From the NCBI GenBank assembly GCA_018713005.1, contig DVFX01000028.1:8718-72717 (forward strand): DNA of 64,000 nucleotides. Reading direction: 5' to 3'. The notes beneath the pieces were generated by a model. The model did no database searches. It had not been told where the DNA came from and saw only the letters and a program-made list of their open reading frames with translations. The position numbers were made by a program, and so were the translations under genes. Shown in pieces: positions 1-7,970 of the stretch (its first letter is position 1; each line of letters begins with the position of its first letter). This DNA is from Scatomorpha gallistercoris. GTDB lineage: Bacteria; Bacillota; Clostridia; Oscillospirales; Oscillospiraceae.

Positions 1-352
1 TCTCGTGGCCGAGAGGGGAGAGCATGTCGCAGCGAACCCCGTGGTGGCAGCCTATTGCTATTGCGGCCATCTGCGCGGCCAGATACGTGCTGGCCGGCGC
101 CTTGACGGCCCGTTCCATCAACCACCGCATACCGGCGGAGGAGTGGTTCACGCGCTCGTTGGTAAGGCCAAGGATGCGCCGCTGGACGGACTCTTGGCTC
201 TTGCCTGCGTCGTGCAGCAATCCCGTCAGATATCCCAGCTTCTCCAGGCCGATTATCTTGCAGAGCTCACTGCAAAGTTTAGCCACGCTTAGGCAGTGTA
301 CCGGCAAGGGCTGAATGGCGCCGGTGTCTGGCCGCCTGTGTGCAACAAGCAT
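1..352 (-). CDS. cas3: CRISPR-associated Cas3 HD nuclease, N-terminal part (runs off left edge)
   Basis: The minus strand encodes an open frame of about 117 residues with no stop before the window edge. It carries the HD-phosphohydrolase metal ligands in Cas3 order: a first His in PVHCLSVAKLC, the HD pair in LTGLLHDAGK, a His in NHSSAG and a double His in GCHHG. Cas3 is the type I CRISPR nuclease-helicase recruited by Cascade to degrade target DNA; the helicase part would lie outside. An ATG at 352 has AGGAG 8 nt upstream; an alternative ATG at 358 sits too close to it. The family call is firm from the motifs. Subtype cannot be judged because no other cas gene or array is in the window. Confidence 0.85.
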   Translation of the reverse strand, partial: MLVAHRRPDTGAIQPLPVHCLSVAKLCSELCKIIGLEKLGYLTGLLHDAGKSQESVQRRILGLTNERVNHSSAGMRWLMERAVKAPASTYLAAQMAAIAIGCHHGVRCDMLSPLGHE

Positions 353-375
353 TCTCATCACTCCTATTTGTTTTA

Positions 376-500
376 GTATCATTGTATTAAATTTTATAAC
401 TAAGTATATATCATGTCCACGATGATGTCAAGAATTATATCCAATTTTGTCGAAATATTCCTTGATAAATTTTGTTGCAATGCTTTATTTACAATGATAC
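376..500. repeat. Separated 11-bp inverted repeat flanking the cas promoter
   Basis: GTATCATTGTA at 376-386 recurs exactly inverted as TACAATGATAC at 490-500. One copy lies downstream of the -10 and the other upstream of the -35 of the promoter at 403-431, about 100 bp apart. The arrangement would suit a regulator that bridges two half sites, but no protein evidence is available. Confidence 0.45.
403..431 (-). promoter_or_regulatory. Sigma-A promoter of the cas3 transcript
   Basis: Read on the minus strand there is TTGACA (431-426), a 17-bp spacer and TATACT (408-403), an almost consensus vegetative promoter about 50 bp upstream of the cas3 start. It suggests that cas3 is first in its operon and can be well transcribed. 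Confidence 0.75.
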
Positions 501-573
501 AATAACAAAGCATTTTTCAATGCTGTCGCTCTCCTGCCAGGGGAGCGTGGATAGAAATGTTTTTGTATCCTTG

Positions 574-615
574 TACAGTAAAAACGGCAGCCGTCAGGCC
601 GCCGTTTTTGCTGTA
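574..615. terminator. Rho-independent terminator-like hairpin
   Basis: AAAAACGGC (580-588) pairs with GCCGTTTTT (601-609), extended outward by TACAG/CTGTA with one mismatch and inward by GCC/GGC around a GTCA loop. A- and T-runs are within the arms, so it could work in either direction. It lies between the divergent cas3 and acidic-lipoprotein genes, so what transcript it ends is unclear. The rest of 359-754 holds the cas promoter and AT-rich DNA with no convincing gene. Confidence 0.5.
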
Positions 616-754
616 TACAGGCTGTATTCTGCCCGGCAAAAATTTTTTTAAAAAATTTTTCCGCCGACCCCGGTTTCGGCGAGGTCCCTCCGTAATCTAT
701 GGGTGTAAGCAAAAAACAAAAAACCAAACACACATAAATAAGGAGATGACTTAA

Positions 755-1666
755 ATGAAGAAGCTGAACGTCAAAACGATAGGTATCGCCGCCGCTGCCG
801 CCGCCATGCTGGCCCTCGCCGGGTGCGGGGAAAACAACACGGCCTCGCTGCCGCAGGAGAGCCTGCCCGCGCAGAACATCGCGGCCCCGCAGGAGACCGC
901 AGGAACGCTGCTGCTCAGCGTGAACCCCGCGATAGAGCTCGATTACGACATGGCGGGCGACGTGGTACGGCTCAACGCCCTCAACGACGACGCGAAGGCA
1001 GTGCTGGCGGGCTACGACAGCTACTACGGCCGCAGCGCCGAGGTCGTCGCCGCCGAGCTGGTGGGTGAGATAGACGAAGCCGGGTACTTCGACACGACCG
1101 TCGCCGGTAATGAGCGCAATATCGTGCTCCGTCTCGAGCGCGGAAGCGAATACCCCGAGGGCTTCCTCACGGAGATAGAGGCCTCCGTCCGTCAGGCGGT
1201 CAGCGAGCGCGGCGGCACGAGCCAGGCGGTGGCAATCGGTGCAGATGACTACAACGCCGCCTACGCAGACAGGGGCTATATCAGCTCCGACGCCGCGGAG
1301 AGGCTGGTGGCGGCGCAGACCGGCGTCGGCAATCCGCAGTTTGTGGTAAAGGAATACGAGCTCGATGACGGCGACTACGAGGTAGAGCTGATTGTCGACG
1401 GTGTGGAGTACGAATACGAGGTTGACGCCTACACAGGCCGCGTGACCGAGGTCGAGCGTGATGACGATAGCTTTGACGACCGCTACGACGATGTGTACGA
1501 CGATAACTACGACGACTGGGATGACGATGACTGGGATGACGACGACTGGGATGACGACGACTGGGATGACGACGACTGGGATGAAGATGACGACGATGAT
1601 GATTGGGATGATGACTGGGATGACGACGATTGGGACGACGATTGGGACGACGACTGGGATGATTGA
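755..1666 (+). CDS. RsgI-like lipoprotein with PepSY-type domain and DDWDD repeat tail
   Basis: A 303-residue exported protein. Residues 1-24 form a lipoprotein signal (KK start, Ala-rich core, lipobox LALAGC), so it should be anchored outside the membrane. Residues 50-170 resemble the extracytoplasmic part of RsgI anti-sigma factors (LLLSVNPAIELDYD followed by N-D-D-A). Residues 175-235 resemble a PepSY domain (SDAAERLVAAQTG, then an acidic strand ending in DAYTGRV). The last ~60 residues are almost only Asp and Trp in a DDWDD pattern. AAGGAG lies upstream of the ATG. It precedes sigI and rsgI and shares the acidic tail of RsgI, so a role in sensing an envelope or surface signal is inferred. 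Function is otherwise unknown. Confidence 0.7.
   Translation: MKKLNVKTIGIAAAAAAMLALAGCGENNTASLPQESLPAQNIAAPQETAGTLLLSVNPAIELDYDMAGDVVRLNALNDDAKAVLAGYDSYYGRSAEVVAAELVGEIDEAGYFDTTVAGNERNIVLRLERGSEYPEGFLTEIEASVRQAVSERGGTSQAVAIGADDYNAAYADRGYISSDAAERLVAAQTGVGNPQFVVKEYELDDGDYEVELIVDGVEYEYEVDAYTGRVTEVERDDDSFDDRYDDVYDDNYDDWDDDDWDDDDWDDDDWDDDDWDEDDDDDDWDDDWDDDDWDDDWDDDWDD
1518..1663 (+). repeat. In-frame 15-bp minisatellite encoding DDWDD
   Basis: Tandem copies of a unit close to GATGACGACGACTGG run through the 3' end of the lipoprotein gene. The copies differ mainly at synonymous third positions or by loss of one codon, which is typical of slippage. Copy number is probably variable between strains. 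Confidence 0.8.
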
Positions 1667-1746
1667 TTAGTTTACTGAGATTTAATGCGGATTTCACACG
1701 GATTTGATGTAAAATCCTGACGCCTGTGATATTCTCGTAAAAACCT

Positions 1747-1777
1747 GCGCGCCGGCCCGCTGCCAAGACCGGCGCGC
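1747..1777 (+). terminator. GC-rich hairpin between the lipoprotein gene and sigI
   Basis: GCGCGCCGG (1747-1755) pairs perfectly with CCGGCGCGC (1769-1777). Only a short TTT follows, so termination may be partial and allow readthrough into sigI. Confidence 0.45.
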
Positions 1778-1796
1778 GGCTTTATGGGGGATGACG

Positions 1797-2513
1797 ATGG
1801 TCTCGACGAAGCAGGACATAATCGAATGGGTACTCGCGGCCAAGGAGGACCCGGATGCCGCAGACAGCCTTATAAACCAGTACATGGGCTTCATCCGCGC
1901 CGAGGCCGGGAAACTCAGCTTCGGCGACAAAGAGGATGAGCTGAGCGTCGCCATGCTTGCGTTTTACGAGGCGGTGCTCGGCTATGAGCGCTCGCGCGGG
2001 AGTTTCCTCCGTTTTGCCGCGAAGGTCATACGCTCACGGCTCATCGACTACCACCGCAGCGAGAGCCGCCACCGCGGACACGGCTCGCTGAACGAGCGCG
2101 CGGGCGAGGACGGCGCAGAGCTTCTGGAGCTCCTGCCCGATACGCGCGACGATATAGAGGAGCTGAACACCCGCGAGGCGGCGCAGGGCGAGATAGAGGA
2201 GTACGCCAAGACGATTGCCGCCTTCGGCCTGACTTTCTCCGATGTCGCGGACAACTGTCCGAAGCAGGAGCGGACGCTCCGCGCCTGCCTTGACGCGCTG
2301 GGATACGCGAGGCAAAAGCCGGAATTGCTCGCCGCCGTGGAAAAAAGCGGCAAGCTGCCCATGGCGGAATTGGCCTCCGGTGCGGGCGTCGAGCGCAAGA
2401 CGCTTGAGCGGCACAGAAAATACCTGGTCGCCATGCTGCTCGCCTTCACCAACGGTTTTGAGTTAATACGCGGCCACCTGTGCAGGCTCGATGGCGGGAG
2501 GGGGACGAAATGA
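1797..2513 (+). CDS. sigI: RNA polymerase sigma factor SigI
   Basis: A 238-residue protein matching the SigI family. It has a region-2-like N-terminus (LINQYMGFIRAEAGKLSF, then DELSVAMLAFYEAVLGYE and the RSRLIDYHRSESRH segment) and a SigI-type C-terminal DNA-binding domain (MAELASGAGVERKTLERHRK). SigI factors direct RNA polymerase to heat-shock or, in cellulolytic clostridia, polysaccharide-utilisation genes, and are held inactive by membrane RsgI. An ATG at 1791 is also possible, but GGGGG at 1786-1790 is better spaced for 1797. Its stop overlaps the rsgI start by ATGA, indicating translational coupling. The pair order is the standard one. Confidence 0.88.
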   Translation: MVSTKQDIIEWVLAAKEDPDAADSLINQYMGFIRAEAGKLSFGDKEDELSVAMLAFYEAVLGYERSRGSFLRFAAKVIRSRLIDYHRSESRHRGHGSLNERAGEDGAELLELLPDTRDDIEELNTREAAQGEIEEYAKTIAAFGLTFSDVADNCPKQERTLRACLDALGYARQKPELLAAVEKSGKLPMAELASGAGVERKTLERHRKYLVAMLLAFTNGFELIRGHLCRLDGGRGTK

Positions 2514-3271
2514 AATACCTGATACTTGAGTCCCGGGCCGCCTACTGCGTCGCCCTCGGAGAGGATGGACGCTGCATAAAGTGCGCAAATATGAGCTACG
2601 AGGTCGGCGACAGGGTGGAGGACGTGATTGAGCTGAAGCTGCCCGAGCGGCGCGACAACCGCCGTATAGTGCGCATGGCGTCGCTCTGCGCGGGACTGGC
2701 CGCCTGTGTGTGCATAGCCTTCTTCGGCTGGTATCGCCCCAATTATGCGGCCTACGGCACCTTACGCATGAGTATAAACCCCGATGTGGAGCTGACGCTC
2801 AGCCGCACGGAGCGCGTACTGGATGCCGAAGGGCTGAACGCCGACGGCGCTGCGCTGTTGGACGGCCTGGATTTGTCCGGCATGGATGCGCAGGCGGCGG
2901 CTGACGCCTTGGTCGCACAGTCTATTGCGGACGGTTATCTCTCCGAGGGCGGGCAGGTGACTGTGTCTGTGGACGGCGGCAGTGAGGACTGGCGCAGCGA
3001 GACTGAGGGCGATACGCTCGAGACACTCGAAGAGCGCTACGGCACCTTCGCCATAATCCGCACGCCTGAAGAGCCGATAATCACCGTACCGGTTTCGACT
3101 GCGAGCCCGACGCCCACGCCGACGGCGGTCCCAACCCCGACTCCGCCCCCTGTGCAGAGCATACCGCCCTACGTTGACGATGACGACGGCCGGGACGACG
3201 ATGACAGCGACGACAGCGATGATGACGATGATGACGGCGCGGACGGCGGCAATGATGATTGGGACGATTGA
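2510..3271 (+). CDS. rsgI: Anti-sigma factor RsgI with acidic tail
   Basis: A 253-residue membrane anti-sigma factor. Residues 1-55 form the cytoplasmic RsgI N-terminal domain (MKYLILESRAAYCVALGEDG) that would bind SigI. One membrane helix follows at about 60-80 (SLCAGLAACVCIAFFGW). Residues 88-180 are the extracytoplasmic core (RMSINPDVELTLSR). A Pro/Thr linker (SPTPTPTAVPTPTPPP) leads to an Asp-rich tail ending GNDDWDD. Many clostridial RsgI proteins end in carbohydrate-binding modules; here that position is taken by the acidic tail also found on the upstream lipoprotein. The ATG overlaps the sigI stop. The following ~260 bp hold no recognisable gene apart from the terminator of the facing aco operon. 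Confidence 0.85.
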   Translation: MKYLILESRAAYCVALGEDGRCIKCANMSYEVGDRVEDVIELKLPERRDNRRIVRMASLCAGLAACVCIAFFGWYRPNYAAYGTLRMSINPDVELTLSRTERVLDAEGLNADGAALLDGLDLSGMDAQAAADALVAQSIADGYLSEGGQVTVSVDGGSEDWRSETEGDTLETLEERYGTFAIIRTPEEPIITVPVSTASPTPTPTAVPTPTPPPVQSIPPYVDDDDGRDDDDSDDSDDDDDDGADGGNDDWDD

Positions 3272-3439
3272 GGCCAGGAGCCAAAGCGCCGCGTGGAGCC
3301 AAATTCTGCGCTTTGCGGCGGAAGAGGATTGCTTGTGCTGTACAGTGCCGTCATGGGTTCCGGAAGGATATGCCCGGCCCGTATAAGGCGGCGTCGTGGC
3401 CCGTATTTTCCAGGCCCTGTGCAAAACAGGGCAAAACTG

Positions 3440-3469
3440 ATGCCGGCACGGAATTTCCCGTGCCGGCAT
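3440..3469 (-). terminator. Terminator of the aco operon
   Basis: ATGCCGGCACGG (3440-3451) and CCGTGCCGGCAT (3458-3469) form a perfect 12-bp stem with a 6-nt loop. Reading leftward, the hairpin is followed by CAGTTTTG. It sits just beyond the last aco-strand gene. Nearly the same hairpin sequence recurs at 36394-36421. Confidence 0.6.
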
Positions 3470-3531
3470 TGGTATGCGGGCGAGAGGGACGGCGCAGGCG
3501 CGCCGTCAGGCCCGGGGTGAAATACAGGAGC

Positions 3532-3831
3532 TCAGAACAGCTCGTCGCCGCTCTTGCAGTCCAGGCCGGGGTGCAGGTCGAACCGCACCGCACCGACGCG
3601 GGCCCTGCCCTTGACGGCTTCCTGGACGAGATACGTCCCGCGTATGCCGAAGCCTCCGCACAGCTCTATGGCGGAGCAGCCGGCGTCCGCCATTTCAACG
3701 GCGGCTGCGACGCCCTCCTCATAGGTGGAGACTCCGATTGACGTGAGCTCGACGCCAGGCGTTTTGACTACCGAGCGATGAAGCGCAGGGTCGGCGCCCG
3801 GGGCGATAAATATGAAAGCAGCTGTCAGCAT
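3532..3831 (-). CDS. DUF6506-like small protein of the aco locus
   Basis: A 99-residue soluble protein resembling the DUF6506 group: an N-terminal strand (MLTAAFIFIAPGADP), a segment GVSTYEEGVAAAVEMADAGC, then AIELCGGFG and a C-terminal VRFDLHPGL. No catalytic motif is known to me. GGAGG precedes the ATG, and it starts 12 bp after the dihydrolipoyl dehydrogenase gene on the same strand, so it is very probably the last gene of the aco operon. A role tied to the dehydrogenase substrate or product is inferred only from position. Confidence 0.65.
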   Translation of the reverse strand: MLTAAFIFIAPGADPALHRSVVKTPGVELTSIGVSTYEEGVAAAVEMADAGCSAIELCGGFGIRGTYLVQEAVKGRARVGAVRFDLHPGLDCKSGDELF

Positions 3832-3842
3832 GGCTTAGCCTC

Positions 3843-5516
3843 CTACTTCCTGTTGGGTATATGCACCGCGCGTTTGTCCGCCGCAAGAACGGCCTCGCGC
3901 AGCCCCTCGGATACGGTCGGATGGCAGTGTATTGTGTCCGCCAGCTCGTCCAGCGTAGCCTCGAGACGTATTGCGAGCGCGGCCTCCTCTATGAGGTCCG
4001 TGGCGCGGTCGGCCAGGATGTGTACGCCGAGTATCTCGCCGTACTTTGCCCCGGCTATAACCTTTATCATGCCGTTAACGGCGCCGACAACCAGGCTTTT
4101 GCCATTCGCGCTGGTGGGGAAGCGCCCGACCTTGTACTCGATTCCAAGCTCCTTGCACCGTTCCTCGGTAAGCCCGACGCAGGCGAACTCAGGACCGACG
4201 TAGGCGCAGCTCGGGCTGGCGTCGGGATTGAAAACAGAGCTTCCGCCCATAGCGTTTTCAGCTGCTACCTCGCCCATGGCCATGGCGGCGTGGGCCAGCA
4301 TCAGCTTGCCGTTGCAGTCGCCTACGGCGTAGATGCCGCTGACGCTGGTTTCCATGCGCTCGTCCGTGACGATGTATCCGTTTTCGAGCTTTACGCCTGT
4401 TTTGTCCAGACCCAGCGAGGCGGTGTTTGGCCCGCGGCCGACACTGAGCAGCACCTTTTCCGCGCTTATTGTACGCTCGCCCGACGGGGTCCTGACCTTT
4501 ACGTCCGCGCCGACTCCCGTGTCCGAAACAGAGAGTACGGTGGAGCCGGTAAGTATCTCCATACCGGCGGCTTCAAGCTGCGCCTGCACCATGCCTGTCA
4601 GCTCTGCGTCCATGAGCGGCAGGAGCTTTGGAAGCATCTCCACCACCGTCACCTTTGTGCCGAAGCGCTGATAAACGCTGCCCAGCTCTATGCCGATGAC
4701 GCCTCCGCCTATGACAAGCAGGCTCTCAGGTATGTGGTCCAGCGTCAGCGCGCCCGTGGAGTCTATTACTGCCCCGGACTCCTTCACGCCGGGTATGGGC
4801 GGAACAATCGGGTAGGAGCCGGAGGAGATTATAATCTTGTCGGCTGTCAGGCTCCTGCCGTCCACGCTGACGGTGCGCGCCCCGGTGAACACGGCTTCGC
4901 CGTTTATCACGCTTATCTTGTTGGCCCGCATAAGCGCGGCGACGCCCGAGGTCAGCTTGTCGCTAACGCCCTGCCGGTTGGCCTGTACCCTGGCCCAGTC
5001 GACGGCAACGTCGCGGCCGAGGATGCCTATGCCTTCGGAGTGCGTTGCAAGCTCATACACCTCGGCGCTGTGCAGCAGGGCCTTGGTGGGCATGCATCCG
5101 CGGTTGAGGCAGGTGCCGCCTATTCTGTCGCGCTCAATCAGAGTTACCCTGGCTCCGAGCTGGGCGGCGCGTATCGCCGCGACATAGCCGCCCGGGCCTC
5201 CGCCTATAACGAGTACGCTGCCTGCCTCGGCCTCCTTTGCCTCCGGCGCGGCGACGGGCGCGTCGGCCACGGCTTCTCCGGGCTGGCCGATGACGGCGAC
5301 CTTTTCAAGGCATTTGGCGGAGCCTCCTTCCGGGACGTATATTTTCAGCAGCGTGCCTGAGCCGGACGCCTCGATGGTGTTGGTGAGCTTGTCGGTCTCG
5401 ACCTCGAACAGCCCTTCGCCCTCGTTGACCGTATCTCCCTCATGCTTGAGCCACTTGCTTACCGTGCCTTCGGTCATAGTGAGGCCCAGCTTGGGCATGA
5501 CAATTTCTTTCGCCAT
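3843..5516 (-). CDS. acoL: Dihydrolipoyl dehydrogenase (E3) with N-terminal lipoyl domain
   Basis: A 557-residue flavoprotein that reoxidises the dihydrolipoyl arm of the complex with NAD+. Residues 1-77 are a lipoyl domain with the lipoylated Lys in FEVETDKLTNTIEA. After an Ala/Pro linker comes the FAD motif VIGGGPGGYVAAIRAA, the redox-active disulfide in GGTCLNRGCMPTKAL, the NAD-binding VIGGGVIGIELGSVY and the C-terminal active-site HCHPTVSEGLREA. ATG at 5516 follows AAGGAGG; an upstream in-frame ATG lacks a site. It lies 10 bp after the E2 gene. An extra lipoyl domain on E3 is known from several Gram-positive acetoin and pyruvate systems. Confidence 0.93.
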   Translation of the reverse strand: MAKEIVMPKLGLTMTEGTVSKWLKHEGDTVNEGEGLFEVETDKLTNTIEASGSGTLLKIYVPEGGSAKCLEKVAVIGQPGEAVADAPVAAPEAKEAEAGSVLVIGGGPGGYVAAIRAAQLGARVTLIERDRIGGTCLNRGCMPTKALLHSAEVYELATHSEGIGILGRDVAVDWARVQANRQGVSDKLTSGVAALMRANKISVINGEAVFTGARTVSVDGRSLTADKIIISSGSYPIVPPIPGVKESGAVIDSTGALTLDHIPESLLVIGGGVIGIELGSVYQRFGTKVTVVEMLPKLLPLMDAELTGMVQAQLEAAGMEILTGSTVLSVSDTGVGADVKVRTPSGERTISAEKVLLSVGRGPNTASLGLDKTGVKLENGYIVTDERMETSVSGIYAVGDCNGKLMLAHAAMAMGEVAAENAMGGSSVFNPDASPSCAYVGPEFACVGLTEERCKELGIEYKVGRFPTSANGKSLVVGAVNGMIKVIAGAKYGEILGVHILADRATDLIEEAALAIRLEATLDELADTIHCHPTVSEGLREAVLAADKRAVHIPNRK

Positions 5517-5526
5517 ATGTGCCTCC

Positions 5527-6861
5527 TTATGCAAGCAGCAGCGCGGGGTTTTCCATGAGCTTCTTTATGCGCTGAAGGAACTGGGCGGCCACGGAACCGT
5601 CGACAACCCGGTGATCGGCTGTCAGCGAGAGGTTCATAATGGGTCTGACGCAGATTTCACCGTTGACTACGACGACTTTGTCCTCCATGGTGTTGACGCC
5701 GAGAATGGCCACCTCGGGCTGGTTGATTATGGGGGAGAAGCTTTCGATTCCGTACATACCGAGGTTGGTTATTGTGAAGGTCCCGCCGGAGAGCGCATCC
5801 ATTGGCAGCCTGCCCTCGCGCGCCTTGGCGGCAAGCTCCTTGACCTCGGCGGAGATTTCGCTGAGCGTTTTCTTGTCGGCGTCGCGCACATTGGGGACCA
5901 CGAGGCCGTTGTCCAGCGCGACGGCCACGCCCATATTTACATAGTGCTTGTATATTATCTTGTTGCCGTCAACAGAGCAGTTGAGCAGGGGGAATTCTGT
6001 CAGGGCTTTGGCCACAATCTTTACGAGAAGATCCGTGTAGCTGACCTTTACGTCGTCGCTTTTAAGCTGCTCGCGCAGACGCTTCAGCTCGGTCATGTCT
6101 ATGCCGAGATTGAAGGTTACTGTCGGGCTGGTCATATGGGAGTTGAGCATGTTGTTTGCGATGGCCTTTCGCATGCCGTTCATAGGCACCGCTTCCTCGC
6201 GCGGCGCGGCGGGGGCCGGGCCTGTGCCCGCGCCCTGTACGGCGGCCAGTATGTCCGCAGCCAGTACGCGCCCGTGCGCTGGGATATCTTTCAGCTCTAC
6301 TCCTATGTCGGCCGCCACCTTGGCCGCGAGCGGGCTTGCCTTGACCTTGGGCCCGGAGTCCTCCGGCATGGGGGACGGCGCCGCCCCGGCAGGCTTGTAG
6401 TTCTTGACGTCCTCCTCGGTTATGCGGCCCTTGGGGCCGGTGCCGGAGACGAGGGAGATGTCTATGCCAAGGGACTTCGCGAGCTTTTTCGCCGCCGGGG
6501 ATGCAAGTACGCGCTCGCCCGGGGCCCTGGCAGGCGCCGGCGCGGCGGGCGCGGCGGGCGCCGCCGCACCGGCCTTGGGCTCCGCGGGGGCGGCTCCGCC
6601 CAAAAGCGCCGCGTAGTCCTCTCCGGGCTCGCCTATGACGGCGACCGGCTTCAGGCAGGGCACCTCCGCGCCCTCGGCGGCAACTATTTTCAAGAGGACG
6701 CCCGAAACGGACGCCTCGATGGTGTTGGTGAGCTTGTCGGTTTCGACCTCGAACAGCCCTTCGCCCTCTTTAACTGTGTCGCCCTCGTGCTTAAGCCACT
6801 TGCTGACCGTACCTTCGGTCATAGTGAGGCCCAGCTTGGGCATGACTATAACTTTCGCCAT
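5527..6861 (-). CDS. acoC: Dihydrolipoamide acyltransferase (E2) with two subunit-binding domains
   Basis: A 444-residue E2 core enzyme that transfers the acyl group from lipoamide to CoA. The N-terminal lipoyl domain (1-77) is nearly identical to that of the adjacent E3. After an Ala/Pro linker come two peripheral-subunit-binding motifs, LAKSLGIDISLVSGTGPKGR (about 130-160) and VAADIGVELKDIPAHGR (about 180-210). The catalytic domain follows, with the signature SLTADHRVVDG near the C-terminus. Most bacterial E2 chains have one subunit-binding domain. AAGGAGG precedes the ATG. It follows acoX by 12 bp and precedes E3. Confidence 0.92.
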   Translation of the reverse strand: MAKVIVMPKLGLTMTEGTVSKWLKHEGDTVKEGEGLFEVETDKLTNTIEASVSGVLLKIVAAEGAEVPCLKPVAVIGEPGEDYAALLGGAAPAEPKAGAAAPAAPAAPAPARAPGERVLASPAAKKLAKSLGIDISLVSGTGPKGRITEEDVKNYKPAGAAPSPMPEDSGPKVKASPLAAKVAADIGVELKDIPAHGRVLAADILAAVQGAGTGPAPAAPREEAVPMNGMRKAIANNMLNSHMTSPTVTFNLGIDMTELKRLREQLKSDDVKVSYTDLLVKIVAKALTEFPLLNCSVDGNKIIYKHYVNMGVAVALDNGLVVPNVRDADKKTLSEISAEVKELAAKAREGRLPMDALSGGTFTITNLGMYGIESFSPIINQPEVAILGVNTMEDKVVVVNGEICVRPIMNLSLTADHRVVDGSVAAQFLQRIKKLMENPALLLA

Positions 6862-6873
6862 GTACTGACCTCC

Positions 6874-7869
6874 TTACTTTGTGTTGTACATTCCCAGCCC
6901 CGCCGCGCGCGCGAGTATTTCCCGCGGAAGGACGCGCCACGGCCCGTCGCGGTTTATGACAAACGTCACCTCGTCGCCGGGATGTATGCGCACTTCGCGC
7001 TCTCCGTCCAGGGCAATCATGCATCTGTTTTCCGCCGTGAATGTGTACGGCTCACCTAGGCCCAGGCGGCTGGAGCCGGACACATATACCGGGGTCAGGA
7101 CTCCCGCGGCTATCGGCGCAAGTACGCCCTTTCCCTCACTGCCGAGAGTTATGCACAGCCCGAAGTCATCCGTATCCTCTACTATTTCGTAGGCCCCGGC
7201 TACGGCTGAGAAGCCTATCGTAGCCGGATGGCAGCGGGTTACGGCTATCCTCCGTATGCGCTCCGGATCCCAGATCGCCTTGGCGCCGGTGTAGAAATCG
7301 TCCGAAACAACGGCGTCCACAAGGGCTATGTCCCTGGCCTCACCGTTGACAAAGACGGTTATTTTCTTGTCATGTATGCAGCAGCCGCGCGGATTTTCCA
7401 TAAGCGCTGCCGCTGCGGCGGCCATACCGGCCACCGTACCCTCCATCATGGCGGGGTATACGTTGTTTGTGCCGGTGGATATGCTCAGCATGGGGGTGCA
7501 TCCCGCCGCCTTGGCCGCTGCCCGTGAGGTGCCGTCGCCTCCGAGCACGACTATGCAGCCCACGCCCTGCTCCGACATCATCCGTGCGGCGCGCACGGTG
7601 TCCTCCATGGTGGCCTCCAGCTCAAAGTCCAGCAGGCGGAGGCCGGCGCTGAGTACGCCGTCGTCCTCCAGAGCGTCTTTAACGGCATAGCCTATCATAA
7701 AGGTGTCCGGCATGAACACCGCCTCGTCAATGCCCATGCCCTGGGCGGCCAGGACTATGCGCTTGCAGATGTTTACCTTTTCATTGTTGTCTATGGTTGT
7801 GGCGTAGGATACAAGCCTGCGTATGTCCTTGCCCGATGCCGGATTTGCAATGATACCGATTGAGGCCAT
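6874..7869 (-). CDS. acoX: AcoX, NAD-kinase-like acetoin locus protein
   Basis: A 331-residue member of the ATP-NAD kinase/diacylglycerol kinase fold. It has an N-terminal IGIIANPASGKDIRRL strand-loop, the nucleotide motif VVLGGDGTSRAAAKA near residue 105 and STGTNNVYP further on. AcoX occurs in acetoin dehydrogenase operons; its biochemical role is still uncertain. GGAGG lies 7 nt before the ATG at 7869, and upstream in-frame ATGs lack a site. It lies between E1-beta and E2, as in many aco loci. A stem-type repeat of AAGCGGCCCGCGCAAGG character fills the gap to acoB. Confidence 0.85.
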   Translation of the reverse strand: MASIGIIANPASGKDIRRLVSYATTIDNNEKVNICKRIVLAAQGMGIDEAVFMPDTFMIGYAVKDALEDDGVLSAGLRLLDFELEATMEDTVRAARMMSEQGVGCIVVLGGDGTSRAAAKAAGCTPMLSISTGTNNVYPAMMEGTVAGMAAAAAALMENPRGCCIHDKKITVFVNGEARDIALVDAVVSDDFYTGAKAIWDPERIRRIAVTRCHPATIGFSAVAGAYEIVEDTDDFGLCITLGSEGKGVLAPIAAGVLTPVYVSGSSRLGLGEPYTFTAENRCMIALDGEREVRIHPGDEVTFVINRDGPWRVLPREILARAAGLGMYNTK

Positions 7870-7970
7870 ATAGCACCTCCCTGACCTACAGATAGCGGAT
7901 TCCTCCGTAAAAAGCGGCCCGCGCAAGGGCTTGCGCCTGGCTTGCGCGGGCCGCGCCCGGAAAGAACGGG

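Noticed and set aside
5..314. Two short plus-strand open frames at the left edge
   Set aside because: They are antisense to the cas3 HD domain, whose motifs are unmistakable on the minus strand.
664..694. SigI-type promoter (ACCCC ... CGTA) upstream of the acidic lipoprotein
   Set aside because: The two elements are 19 bp apart and I am not sure that this spacing fits sigma-I promoters; too weak to list.
485..754. Short frames in the cas3-lipoprotein gap
   Set aside because: No ribosome sites or conserved features; one overlaps a terminator hairpin.
3861..5360. Long plus-strand frame opposite the dihydrolipoyl dehydrogenase gene
   Set aside because: It is a GC-driven mirror frame without ribosome site or family motifs; the minus strand encodes a full E3. 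The same applies to long antisense frames at 5290-7059, 39479-40996, 47047-49719, 50540-52069 and 55076-56758.
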